25,504 bases of DNA from an uncultured Lachnospiraceae bacterium. Lineage in GTDB: Bacteria; Bacillota; Clostridia; Lachnospirales; Lachnospiraceae. Positions 1-8,219 of the stretch are shown piece by piece. The notes beneath the pieces are model-generated. The model saw nothing but the letters and a program-made list of their open reading frames with translations, made no database searches and was not told the DNA's origin. The position numbers were made by a program, and so were the translations under genes. The stretch covers positions 1 through 25,504 of the forward strand of contig CAJTZH010000033.1 of NCBI GenBank assembly GCA_910584325.1, read 5' to 3'. Position 1 is the first letter of the stretch; each line of letters starts with the position of its first letter.

Positions 1-580
1 TACTGTTGGTATAGATGGAAAACGCGTTCGTCTGATTCATCTGCCAGTTATAGTTCAACGTCGCCGTATCAAACGGTTTCGGTTTACGAATCAGCACATA
101 CGGAAGCCCGAACAGGTTCGCAAGACTGGCGCTCTGGAATCCCGTTTCCATCATCCGCACATGGGGGATAAAATCTCCCGGCATATAAAAACTGGTAAAC
201 TGGATGCCGTAATTATATCCTTTTACCCGTTCAAAGACCGCCGCCGCAATACGCTTTATCGTATCTCCCTCCAAAGAGCCCGGAAACATTCTGTTAATGT
301 CGTTATTGTCAATCGCCCAGAAGCGCTTTCCTACATTCAGTGAATAATTATTAATGGAAGGAATCACAAGAATTTCGTTATTATTGACGATTGCCCCGTG
401 TTCTTCCAGCTTCTTTAACGTCTTAATAAGCTGTGAGCAGATATACATCTGCTGTACTTCGTTACCGCGGCTTGCGCCCACAATACAGGCGGCTTTACTG
501 CCTCGCCCGAACCGGAACCCTTCTATGACAAAATCTTCCCTATATACACCGCCAAGCCGGTAAACAATCTCCCTATTCAT
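1..580 (-). CDS. M14/AstE-AspA-like deacylase paralogue, probably inactive (partial, 3' end outside window)
   Basis: The frame is open from an ATG at 580 through the left edge (193 codons), so the C-terminus is missing. The fold family is the succinylglutamate desuccinylase/aspartoacylase branch of M14, judged by co-linear similarity to the next gene upstream: the N-R-x-F-P-G-S segment is kept (NRMFPGS). However, the zinc motif HGxE of that paralogue reads RGNE here. The DLHSS segment holding the third zinc ligand reads QFTSF, and the C-E-M-G segment with the catalytic Glu reads I-Y-T-N. Three of the four key residues are therefore absent, which suggests a non-catalytic or repurposed subunit. 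The start lies inside the 3' end of the upstream gene (8-base overlap) with GGAGG just before it, so translation is probably coupled. Family is fairly sure; loss of activity is inferred. Confidence 0.8.
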   Translation of the reverse strand, partial: MNREIVYRLGGVYREDFVIEGFRFGRGSKAACIVGASRGNEVQQMYICSQLIKTLKKLEEHGAIVNNNEILVIPSINNYSLNVGKRFWAIDNNDINRMFPGSLEGDTIKRIAAAVFERVKGYNYGIQFTSFYMPGDFIPHVRMMETGFQSASLANLFGLPYVLIRKPKPFDTATLNYNWQMNQTNAFSIYTNS

Positions 581-1511
581 GCAAGCCTCCATGCACTCTG
601 GCAATCATATCTCCTCGGTACACAACCGGATGTTCCCTCAATGTAAACACCACGCCGTCGCAGGGCGCGGTAAATTCCTGAAGAACCGTGCCCGTAATCG
701 GCTCGACCACCTCGCCGATAAGCTCCCCGGCTTTCACATCCCCAAGCCCCTTGCGTCTTGACACAAAAATTCCGCTAGCGTCGCTGCGCAAAACATTGAC
801 ATCGCCTTCCACACAAATCAGCGGCGTTTTAACGCTTTTGGTTTCACCACTCCAAATTCCGAGTGTTTTCATGAGGTTAAATATTCCGTCAATGACCTGA
901 TGACATAATTCCCTGTCAATACGAAGTCCGACTCCCATCTCACAGACAAGCGCCGGTACGCCCAGCTTATTTAAACTGTACGCAAGCGTTGCGTCCAATA
1001 TCGTGATGGACGAATAAATCCAGACCAAATCCGCATTCAGCAATTTCGCGTACGGAAGCAGCCTATGGACATTTTCTTCATTGACGCGCACCTGCGGTAT
1101 CTCTTTGATAAAAATGTTACTCGAATGTAAATCCAGGCACAAATCGCTGCCAATCAAATCACTGATGACTTTAGACGCCGCATATTCTGCCATTGCTCCG
1201 TTATCTGAACCTGGAAACACCCGGTTCATATCAAGGTCAAACATGGGAATTCCTCTGTTTCCCATATCAACTCCCAACGGATTGACTGCCGGATAAATAT
1301 CCACAATACCCTTCAGATGCTGCGGCTGTTCGTTGATTCTGCGTACAATCTCGTAACAGATATACTGTCCGTCCAGCTCGTCTCCATGTATTCCCGTAAC
1401 CAGCGAGAACCGTTTTGCCGCGCCGTTTGTCTCCTTTGGCGCCAGCCTGTTCTTTTTTATTGTCATGCGTTCATGGACAGACATTCCCACAGATGCAATT
1501 TCTTCAATCAT
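573..1511 (-). CDS. M14 family zinc deacylase (succinylglutamate desuccinylase/aspartoacylase-like)
   Basis: This 312-residue protein is probably a cytosolic zinc-dependent deacylase or carboxypeptidase-like hydrolase. The zinc motif HGDE lies near residues 42-45, the N-R-x-F-P-G-S arginine segment follows, the third ligand sits in D-L-H-S-S, and the catalytic Glu sits in C-E-M-G. The last ~70 residues form a beta-rich module resembling the C-terminal barrel of this family. No signal peptide is visible. It is the third gene of a four-gene leftward operon, between a DUF342 protein (20-base gap) and its own apparently inactive paralogue (8-base overlap). The AAGGAAGG site is about a dozen bases from the ATG, longer than ideal, and no closer ATG exists. 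Substrate is unknown: bacterial members include N-succinylglutamate and N-acyl amino acid hydrolases, and no arginine-degradation genes are nearby. Confidence 0.85.
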   Translation of the reverse strand: MIEEIASVGMSVHERMTIKKNRLAPKETNGAAKRFSLVTGIHGDELDGQYICYEIVRRINEQPQHLKGIVDIYPAVNPLGVDMGNRGIPMFDLDMNRVFPGSDNGAMAEYAASKVISDLIGSDLCLDLHSSNIFIKEIPQVRVNEENVHRLLPYAKLLNADLVWIYSSITILDATLAYSLNKLGVPALVCEMGVGLRIDRELCHQVIDGIFNLMKTLGIWSGETKSVKTPLICVEGDVNVLRSDASGIFVSRRKGLGDVKAGELIGEVVEPITGTVLQEFTAPCDGVVFTLREHPVVYRGDMIARVHGGLHE

Positions 1512-1531
1512 TCTGCTTAAAATTCCCTTCC

Positions 1532-2926
1532 TTACAAATCAAGCGGCAGAACGCCTACGCTGCCGTCCATCACTTTAAACATGGAATTATAGTAATTAGA
1601 GGTGATTTTTTTCGTATACCCCTCAAAAAACAGCTGCACGCCCACATGCATACAGTCGTGCACGCCGATATACGCCACATGCGCCTGATTAATAATTTGA
1701 AATAATTCCTTATGCTTTTCAAGGTTTTTGGTTCTCTCGGCGTTCTTGACAATTTTTGTCTGCAGCATTTTAATATGGGTTTTCTCATACTCCGCCGGGT
1801 AAAACGTATCCTTAAACATAGACAGTTTGGAAATGCTTTTTTCAATTTGCTGTATTTCCTCTTCGATTTTCTTAATCTCTTCCGCAATATTGGAGTACTG
1901 CTCCATTACCTCATCGCTGATGCCGACCTGAAGAATCGTCGGAAGCTCCTTATCGTTTCCGCCGTTATGCATCTCGATTCCGAGTATGCCATGTGTCTTT
2001 CCGCCTATGATAACGCCATGTTTACCACGGATATTGACCTTTCCTTTTGCGTATGTATTACAGTTTAACAGATAATTCCCTTCCAGATTACGTCCGCAGA
2101 CAATCTCTGCTTCCTCGAAAAACTGCCCGAATATATTGCCTTTTGCCTCAATATGCGCTTCCTGCGAACCCTGCACGCCTTTTTTCAGTATGATATCCTT
2201 ACCTGCCTTGATTGTCGCTCCCGCTACGTGTCCCTGAATCTCCACATTGCCGGACGCGTCAATCAGCATACCGCCCGCAACGTCTCCGCGCACCTTTACG
2301 TCTCCGGAAAAGCGAATGTTACCCACGGTCAGATCCAAATCGCCGGGAACCTCAAAAACTTCAAGAATATTCATCTCTCCGTACCGGTACTCGATTTTTC
2401 CGCACATTTCCGCAGTATAGGTCAGTCCGTCTTCCGAAACGCTAAAACCTTTTCCTTTAATCGTTGCCAGTTCCTTACCGTTTTTAGGCATAAGGAACTT
2501 GCCTCTGATATCGTAGCCAAATTCTCCCTTTGTCGCCGGGTGATATGTAACCAGTTTATCGCCGACGGCTACCTCCTCAAAGAGTTTCATATTATAAAAA
2601 TCAACGGAACCGTCGTTGTTTACCTGTGGTTTTGCCTCTACCTTTGTCTCAAAGAAAAATTCAAACCACCCGTTTTTACCGCTTAAAGCCGGTTTTCCTA
2701 TGGCGACGGTAAACGGCTCGGCATACATCTTACTCTCAATCACTTTGCGAAGACGCTCCTGGTCCACGCCCATGCGGATGCCTTTTTCCAACAGAAAATC
2801 AAGCGCCATTTCAGTCGTTATTTCGCTTTCATTCTCCTTCTCCGGTTCCACCACCAGCATATCCGCCCTCATATTGTCTTCCGAAATCATCAGCCGGAAA
2901 AAAGTGCTTTCATAAACATCTGCCAT
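1532..2926 (-). CDS. FapA-like DUF342 protein with beta-helix and coiled coil
   Basis: This 464-residue protein matches the DUF342/FapA architecture. It has a mixed N-terminal region (about 1-190), then a parallel beta-helix of short repeats with G-x-V/I-x-V/I-x-G patterning (about 195-325), then a charged coiled coil (about 338-405), and a short C-terminal domain. FapA proteins are known from polar flagellar placement in proteobacteria; the many clostridial homologues have no settled role, and no flagellar gene is present here. It is cytoplasmic by appearance, with no signal peptide. The start at 2926 has a strong AGGAGGTG site that overlaps the stop codon of the upstream repeat protein, so the two are translated from one transcript. 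Family assignment is good; function is unassigned. Confidence 0.85.
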   Translation of the reverse strand: MADVYESTFFRLMISEDNMRADMLVVEPEKENESEITTEMALDFLLEKGIRMGVDQERLRKVIESKMYAEPFTVAIGKPALSGKNGWFEFFFETKVEAKPQVNNDGSVDFYNMKLFEEVAVGDKLVTYHPATKGEFGYDIRGKFLMPKNGKELATIKGKGFSVSEDGLTYTAEMCGKIEYRYGEMNILEVFEVPGDLDLTVGNIRFSGDVKVRGDVAGGMLIDASGNVEIQGHVAGATIKAGKDIILKKGVQGSQEAHIEAKGNIFGQFFEEAEIVCGRNLEGNYLLNCNTYAKGKVNIRGKHGVIIGGKTHGILGIEMHNGGNDKELPTILQVGISDEVMEQYSNIAEEIKKIEEEIQQIEKSISKLSMFKDTFYPAEYEKTHIKMLQTKIVKNAERTKNLEKHKELFQIINQAHVAYIGVHDCMHVGVQLFFEGYTKKITSNYYNSMFKVMDGSVGVLPLDL

Positions 2927-2936
2927 AAAGCACCTC

Positions 2937-3806
2937 CTAACCTATAACGCCCGCAGACGCCATAAGCTGTTCCAATTCTTCACGGATATTTTTCATTTCT
3001 TCCGCCGAAAGTAAAATATCCGAGTAAAGATTGACATCAATCCCATGGTCCCTGCCCAGATTAATCTGTTCTTCCTGCTCCGGAGTAAACGGTTTGTCTC
3101 GCTCCTGCATATGTAGTCTCATTCCATGCATCTCATACGCATCCAGAAACGGCTTGGCATAATCCGTTACATCAAGTCCTTCCTGCAGTCCCAGACGGAT
3201 TTCACACATCTGTGAAGCGGAAAAATCCTCCATCGCATACCATGAAACCGCAACATTTTGTTCAAGCCCTTTTCTGATTTCGTACATCTGCGAAGCAGAA
3301 TACGATGTCTTCGCATACCATGTGATATCCACACAGTTTGCGATTCCCTTGCGGAGCTGCCGTAGCTGATATGCGTCATACCCTTCTTCAAGAAAAATTT
3401 CTAAATCGATATCCTCTTTCAATGCCTTACTGATTTCCCGCAGATATAACCCGTCTACGGAAGTTCTGACATACTTTACAATATCAAGCTGCTGCTCCAG
3501 CGCCCGCCGGATTTCATGCATTTTTACATAATCCAGTTCCTTAGAACTGTATACGGAAGTATCCACGCCCGAAAGCATTCCCTGACGAATCTCTTCCATC
3601 TGGCACCAGTCATATGCAGGGTCCGCGTATCTTGTTACATCCAGTCCGGCTTCCAGTCCGATTCGGATTTCTTTCATCTGCGGAGCACGGTATTGTGCGC
3701 TGGCATAAATGCTCACGTCAACACCGGACTCCAATCCGAAACTGATTTCCATCAGTTCAAAATTACCAATACCCATATCCTTATATTTTTCAAGTTTTTC
3801 TTTCAT
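2937..3806 (-). CDS. Tandem 26-residue repeat protein of unknown function
   Basis: About 289 residues, made almost wholly of a 26-residue repeat with the core pattern QM-x-EIR-x-GL-x-x-G-x-DV-x-x-YA. Roughly eight to nine clear copies are followed by two degraded ones near the C-terminus. Each unit looks like one amphipathic helix plus a turn, so the whole is probably an alpha-solenoid-like binding scaffold. No signal peptide or membrane segment is seen. The ATG at 3806 is preferred to the in-frame GTG at 3815, because AAGGGG sits only about one base from the GTG but about eight from the ATG. It is the first gene of the four-gene unit leading to the DUF342 protein and the two deacylase paralogues. 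I recall this repeat type in Lachnospiraceae proteins but know no established function. Confidence 0.8.
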   Translation of the reverse strand: MKEKLEKYKDMGIGNFELMEISFGLESGVDVSIYASAQYRAPQMKEIRIGLEAGLDVTRYADPAYDWCQMEEIRQGMLSGVDTSVYSSKELDYVKMHEIRRALEQQLDIVKYVRTSVDGLYLREISKALKEDIDLEIFLEEGYDAYQLRQLRKGIANCVDITWYAKTSYSASQMYEIRKGLEQNVAVSWYAMEDFSASQMCEIRLGLQEGLDVTDYAKPFLDAYEMHGMRLHMQERDKPFTPEQEEQINLGRDHGIDVNLYSDILLSAEEMKNIREELEQLMASAGVIG

Positions 3807-3836
3807 ATACGACACCCCTTTTGTATATTCCGTTTT

Positions 3837-3842
3837 ATTATA
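3837..3842 (-). promoter_or_regulatory. -10 element (TATAAT) before the repeat-protein operon
   Basis: A perfect TATAAT on the minus strand sits 30 bases upstream of the repeat-protein start. The -35 position at 17 bases holds only TGCAAA, a poor match, so the promoter is tentative. It lies just after the stop of the upstream helicase gene. Confidence 0.4.
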
Positions 3843-3865
3843 TCATTATTACATACTGTTTTGCA

Positions 3866-6214
3866 CTATAAATCTTCCCAAAACGCAAAAAGATTTTTTT
3901 CTACGCTGTCAATGTCCACAATTTTCATATTACTCCACTCCAAAGGCATAAGCCCGTCATAATCCCCTGTAAGAAATCGTCCGTCCAGTAAAAGAACGAC
4001 GCCCTTATCGTTTTCTGTGCGGATTACCCTCCCCGCCGACTGCAGCACTTTATTCAGTCCGGGATAAATGTAGGCATACTCAAATCCTCTTCCTTCTTCC
4101 GAAAACCGGTCCATCAGAATCTTTCTCTCCACGCCGACCTGCGGCAGCCCCGTACCGACAATGACCGCGCCAATCAGGCTTTCTTCCTTTAAATCAATCC
4201 CCTCGGAAAAAATACCGCCCATCACGCAGAACGCGGCAAATGATTTTTTGCGTCCGGTCTGTTCAAATTCTTTGAGAAACGCTTCCTTTTCTGCCTCTGC
4301 CATATCATTTTCCTGAAGAATGATGTCAAAATCTTCTTCCCTGTAAAAAGATAACACAGAATTCATATAGGCGTAAGAAGGAAAAAACACCATATAATTA
4401 CCATGTCTGGCGTGCACCGTCTTGACAATGTACTCGTAGACTCTTCTATACTGTTTTTCATTTCTTCCCGCATATCTGGTTGTAATATCCTTCGCAATCA
4501 GTACGCAGCGTTTTTTTTCGTCAAACGGCGATTTCGCGTAAATCGCGTAATCATCCTTTTCTCCTCTTAAAAGACTACGGTAATACCCCATCGGCAGAAG
4601 CGTTGCCGAGAAAAACACGGCCGCGCTTCCTTTTGCGAGACAGTCGTTTAAGTTTGCGGACGGATTCACACAGTACTGCCTGACCATCAAATCGCCGTCC
4701 GGAAGAAGCATGGCGTATACGGCATAATTCTCATCAACAAGTTCACTGATATAAATGAAGTCGCGGACCTTAAAAAAAAACTCCAGAACTTGTTCTTTAT
4801 ACTCAAACTCTCTGTGTTCCTCGTTAAAACGAAGAATTTCTTCATAAAGGGACGATAACGCAAGCGTGAGACCTCCTGCCGAATCCAGCACAAGAAACGA
4901 CTCTTCAACCTGACGTTTTATCTCAAGCAGCGTTTTATTCACCCGTTCCGCTGCCTTGTAGAGCTTTCTGTCATGCCCTTTTATAATTCTCTTAAAATCC
5001 ATGACGTCCTCTTTATAAACGGAGGCGCTGTACATCTCTCTGCCGCGTTCTACCAGATTATGCGCCTCATCAATAAGAAACAGATATTTTCCTTTATTTC
5101 CTTCCCCGAAATACCGTCTCAGATACGCATTCGGGTCGAATACATAATTATAATCACAGATAATGCCATCACACCAGTATGAGATATCCAGAGCAAATTC
5201 AAACGGACAGACCATATGTTTTTCGGCATATTTTATAATTGTCTCACGGTTCATACAACATTCGTTTTGAATGATATCAAATACCGCGTCATTCACTCTG
5301 TCAAAATGCCCGCGGGCATACGGACAGTCTGTCGGATTACAGTTCATCCCCTGCGTGCACAGTTTTTCTTTTGCCGTCAGAATAATGGTTTTAAATTGCA
5401 GTCCCTGCCTGCGTAGCTGGGCAAATGCCGACTCCGCCGCCGTTCTCGTTATCGTCTTTGCCGTCAGGTAAAATACTTTATCTCCCAGTCCCTCTCCCAC
5501 GGCTTTCACTGACGGAAACACCGTGGAAATTGTCTTTCCGACCCCTGTAGGCGCCTGAATAAACAAAACTTTTTTACGCTGTATGGTCTTATAAACAGAA
5601 ACGGCCAGTTCCCTCTGCCCTTGCCTGTAAGCAAAAGGAAACTCTGTCTTGCGGATAGATTCGCCCCGCTTTGCAAACCAGTCATAAAGAAAATCCGCCC
5701 ATACAAGAAACCGATTCATGGTCTTTGCATACCAGTCTTCCAGTTCCTTACGGGTGTAATACTGCACAAACCGCTTTACTTCTTCTGTATCAAGATTGAC
5801 ATAGGTCAGCTGAACGGCTATCCGCTCATCATCATGTTCACAAAGATAGAAATACCCATAGCACATTGCCTGTGCCTGATGTACATAAATACCTTCCGTA
5901 AATGCCGTCACATCGGCATACATTCCTTTTATCTCATCAATCGCGCTACAATCCTCTGCAGAAAACACGCCGTCCGCACGGCCTTCCACCACCACGCGGT
6001 ACCGTCCGGTATCATAAATATTTCGCATGGACACTTCCGCGCGATAACCTGTTCCCATCGCTTTTTGAATTTTCTTATGTATTCTGCTTCCCGCCTGCAT
6101 GGCGTCCGTTTCCGAAACGCCGCCAGCGCGGTTATCAATATTCCCTGTCCGATAGATAAACTCTACAAGATTCCGCACGGAAATCTTTAATTCACCGTCT
6201 GCAATACTAAACAT
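3866..6214 (-). CDS. RecB-family nuclease fused to XPD/DinG-type Fe-S DNA helicase
   Basis: About 782 residues. The N-terminal ~190 residues carry the RecB/Cas4-type PD-(D/E)xK nuclease series: G-S-R-I-H, then E-G-R-A-D, then D-E-I-K, then Q-A-Q-A-M-C-Y-G-Y. The rest is a superfamily 2 XPD/DinG helicase: Walker A APTGVGKT (about 221-228), a probable 4Fe-4S cysteine set (about 286, 292, 297 and 336), a DEAH box (about 382-385), and QSAGRVIR as motif VI. Fe-S helicases of this group move 5'-3'; the fused nuclease suggests processing of damaged or flapped DNA. A frame extends upstream to a TTG at 6244 without a good ribosome site. The ATG at 6214 has GGAG five bases before it and begins where the nuclease domain begins, so I chose it. 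It is apparently monocistronic with its own promoter. Confidence 0.9.
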   Translation of the reverse strand: MFSIADGELKISVRNLVEFIYRTGNIDNRAGGVSETDAMQAGSRIHKKIQKAMGTGYRAEVSMRNIYDTGRYRVVVEGRADGVFSAEDCSAIDEIKGMYADVTAFTEGIYVHQAQAMCYGYFYLCEHDDERIAVQLTYVNLDTEEVKRFVQYYTRKELEDWYAKTMNRFLVWADFLYDWFAKRGESIRKTEFPFAYRQGQRELAVSVYKTIQRKKVLFIQAPTGVGKTISTVFPSVKAVGEGLGDKVFYLTAKTITRTAAESAFAQLRRQGLQFKTIILTAKEKLCTQGMNCNPTDCPYARGHFDRVNDAVFDIIQNECCMNRETIIKYAEKHMVCPFEFALDISYWCDGIICDYNYVFDPNAYLRRYFGEGNKGKYLFLIDEAHNLVERGREMYSASVYKEDVMDFKRIIKGHDRKLYKAAERVNKTLLEIKRQVEESFLVLDSAGGLTLALSSLYEEILRFNEEHREFEYKEQVLEFFFKVRDFIYISELVDENYAVYAMLLPDGDLMVRQYCVNPSANLNDCLAKGSAAVFFSATLLPMGYYRSLLRGEKDDYAIYAKSPFDEKKRCVLIAKDITTRYAGRNEKQYRRVYEYIVKTVHARHGNYMVFFPSYAYMNSVLSFYREEDFDIILQENDMAEAEKEAFLKEFEQTGRKKSFAAFCVMGGIFSEGIDLKEESLIGAVIVGTGLPQVGVERKILMDRFSEEGRGFEYAYIYPGLNKVLQSAGRVIRTENDKGVVLLLDGRFLTGDYDGLMPLEWSNMKIVDIDSVEKNLFAFWEDL

Positions 6215-6245
6215 ACCGTCTCCGTTTTCAAAATTTCTATTCAAT

Positions 6246-6287
6246 AAAAAAATCTAAGGAAACCGTTACGCCGGTTCCTTAGATTTT
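6246..6287 (-). terminator. Intrinsic terminator of the PadR-DUF1700-DUF4097 operon
   Basis: Arms 6249-6265 and 6272-6287 (AAAATCTAAGGAACCG type, one bulged base) enclose a six-base loop and are followed on the minus strand by a T run. It lies about 25 bases past the DUF4097 stop. The predicted start site of the next gene's promoter falls inside the first arm. Confidence 0.85.
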
Positions 6288-6316
6288 ATTATATCGTTAT
6301 TCCCACAGCCCGTCAA
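6288..6316 (-). promoter_or_regulatory. Sigma-A promoter for the nuclease-helicase gene
   Basis: TTGACG (6311-6316) and TATAAT (6288-6293) are separated by 17 bases on the minus strand. The -35 box overlaps the stop codon of the DUF4097 gene. Transcription would begin near 6281, inside the first arm of the terminator, so transcripts from here lack a complete hairpin and would escape it. Confidence 0.75.
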
Positions 6317-7248
6317 TCTAAGCCAAAATACATCTCAATCCTGCCGTTGCTTGTTTTTAAGTTAAGCCTGCCGTCACCGTCCTTCGTCGTATAATGATTG
6401 TCGCGCAGGTTGTCGCCATTGACAAAAATATTGGCATTGCTGGTGTCTGCTTTCACTCTGAAATCACTTTCCCTGCACGTTGCAAAATCAGTGCTAATTC
6501 CTCCGTTACTGGTTTTTACAAAAACATCCGGCTTGCCCGCAAACGTCAGTCCGTCCAGATGAACCGAACCGTTGCTGGTACGAATTTCAAGAACCGATAT
6601 CTCACCAGACGAAACCTTAACCGGCGCGTTAGAGGTTTTCACCCTGATTTCTTCCGACACAATACCGCTTAAACTCACCGAACCATTGGAAGTATCCGCC
6701 GTAATCATATCTGTGCTGATATCCGACGCGGTAATCGGACCATTCGAGGTATCCAGTATCAGTTTTTTCACAACAACATCTACTTTCTCCATTGAAATCA
6801 TGCCGTTGCTGGTAGACGCATCAATCGTCCCATACTCCTGTTTAGGCAGATATACGATAACATATTCCTTTTTTGTTTCGCTAAGAAATGAAAAATCAAA
6901 AGAAATATAACGCTTTTGCGGTTCATATTCTACAATTAATGTGTTGTCCTTTACAGTAACCGTCATATTGTCTTTGTCCGTCGCATAATAAGCAAGTTTC
7001 ACGCCATACGAGTCATTATCGGAAGGAAGAAACGTCACCGGCATATTGGCAACATCAATATTCACACCGGTAAACGCCTTCAAATCCCTGTCTTCAAACT
7101 CAAAATACTCCATATCTCCCGCAACGCTTATCTGAAAGCTGCTGTTTAAAAAAATTCCCCTGCCTCCGAACAGACTTCCCACAAAAAACAATATGATTCC
7201 GATTGCAAATAATGCCGCAGCTATTTTTATCAGTTTAGAATTTGACAT
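6313..7248 (-). CDS. DUF4097 family membrane-anchored beta-repeat protein
   Basis: A 311-residue protein with an N-terminal membrane anchor (about 7-27) and an extracytoplasmic body made of short beta repeats with the recurrent T-S-N-G/A phrase (at least seven copies), the signature of DUF4097/adhesin-like beta-helix proteins. In Bacillota this family commonly sits with PadR and DUF1700 genes in envelope-stress or antimicrobial-response operons, and that is the case here: it is third after padR and DUF1700, with a 12-base gap. The role is probably sensing or shielding at the membrane surface, but no activity is established. It is followed directly by an intrinsic terminator. Confidence 0.88.
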   Translation of the reverse strand: MSNSKLIKIAAALFAIGIILFFVGSLFGGRGIFLNSSFQISVAGDMEYFEFEDRDLKAFTGVNIDVANMPVTFLPSDNDSYGVKLAYYATDKDNMTVTVKDNTLIVEYEPQKRYISFDFSFLSETKKEYVIVYLPKQEYGTIDASTSNGMISMEKVDVVVKKLILDTSNGPITASDISTDMITADTSNGSVSLSGIVSEEIRVKTSNAPVKVSSGEISVLEIRTSNGSVHLDGLTFAGKPDVFVKTSNGGISTDFATCRESDFRVKADTSNANIFVNGDNLRDNHYTTKDGDGRLNLKTSNGRIEMYFGLD

Positions 7249-7260
7249 ATTCTCTTCCTC

Positions 7261-7881
7261 CTACATCCTTCCGGCTTTTCTTTTGCCAAGCGTAACAACC
7301 AGAGCCAACGCCCCTTTTACAAGATACCTGCCGCCGATGAATATCAGTATTCCAAGTGCCGCCATTGCCATTGCGGCGCCAAGCATCATAATACCACTGA
7401 TAAAATGCCGGAACAGCGCGAAGAAACCAACGATAACCCCAAGCACACCCGACACCATCAGGGCTGCCCCCACAATCACCACGCAGAATACCAGAATAAA
7501 TACTACAAGGATTCCCACAAAAACAAGAACTGCCATCACAATAGCCAGCGGAAGCCAGACAGGAAACGAACATAGCAGTAAAATAATGACGCCGAGATTT
7601 TTCATCCCTGTTCTTTGTTCTTCCGGTTTAAACTGCGCCGTATGTTCTTCTTTCACTGCGCTCTGCGCCATATCCAGTTCCTTAATTGCGGATTCTGCCG
7701 AAATCTTTCTTGCGAGCATCACCGGACTTCCCAACTCCTCAATCACTTTCTGTTCGTTCTCTGCTCCGGCCTCCTCAAAATATTCCGTGTAATACCTTAC
7801 CGCGTCCTCTCTCTCCGCATCGCTGACATGAATAAGATTTTTCCAAAACTGCTGCAAAAATTCTTCTTTATTCATACTCAA
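7261..7881 (-). CDS. DUF1700 family integral membrane protein
   Basis: A 206-residue protein. The first ~75 residues are a soluble helical region starting M-S-M-N-K-E-E-F-L-Q, containing the Y-Y-x-E-Y-F-E-E-A motif and G-S-P typical of DUF1700. After a charged linker come about four to five hydrophobic segments (roughly 95-200). It lies between PadR and DUF4097. The ATG at 7881 lies inside the 3' end of padR (14-base overlap), which argues for translational coupling. Members are thought to act with the PadR repressor and DUF4097 protein in envelope responses, possibly by signalling through the soluble N-terminus. Family is confident; mechanism unknown. Confidence 0.88.
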   Translation of the reverse strand: MSMNKEEFLQQFWKNLIHVSDAEREDAVRYYTEYFEEAGAENEQKVIEELGSPVMLARKISAESAIKELDMAQSAVKEEHTAQFKPEEQRTGMKNLGVIILLLCSFPVWLPLAIVMAVLVFVGILVVFILVFCVVIVGAALMVSGVLGVIVGFFALFRHFISGIMMLGAAMAMAALGILIFIGGRYLVKGALALVVTLGKRKAGRM

Positions 7882-8188
7882 ATTCTCCTGTCATTATTCT
7901 ATCAATTTTCGTCTTGTATTCCATCCAGTCATATTTGTACTCCAGAAATCTGCTCCGCCCCTTTTCCGTAATGGAATAATATCTTCTGTTTCGTCCGTTG
8001 TATGACCTGTCATATGTAATTAAATATTCTTCTTTCTGAAGTCTGCGCAAAACGGGATAAAGGGTTGATTCTGATATCTCTATGACATTTTTAATATTCA
8101 CTGTCAGCTCGTAGCCATAGACATCTCTCTTCTCCAATACCGCCAGCACACAGGCGTCCAGCAAAGCCGCGCCAATCTGAAAAGCCAT
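7868..8188 (-). CDS. PadR family transcriptional repressor
   Basis: A 106-residue PadR protein. It opens with the winged helix region (about 5-80), including the conserved Y-G-Y-E-L segment, E-S-T-L-Y-P-V-L-R-R-L as the recognition helix, and R-R-Y-Y-x-I-T-E-K-G in the wing, followed by a short dimerisation helix. It heads the padR-DUF1700-DUF4097 operon. An AGGAGG site stands a few bases before the ATG. The promoter is a perfect consensus overlapped by a 9-base inverted repeat, so self-repression relieved by a ligand or membrane stress is the natural reading. The inducer is unknown. Confidence 0.95.
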   Translation of the reverse strand: MAFQIGAALLDACVLAVLEKRDVYGYELTVNIKNVIEISESTLYPVLRRLQKEEYLITYDRSYNGRNRRYYSITEKGRSRFLEYKYDWMEYKTKIDRIMTGEFEYE

Positions 8189-8219
8189 TCATACTCCTCC
8201 TGTTATTATTTTCTATTTA

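Noticed and set aside
1712..2686. Long plus-strand open frames opposite the DUF342 gene
   Set aside because: They are antisense shadows of a clear coding frame, without ribosome sites or family resemblance.
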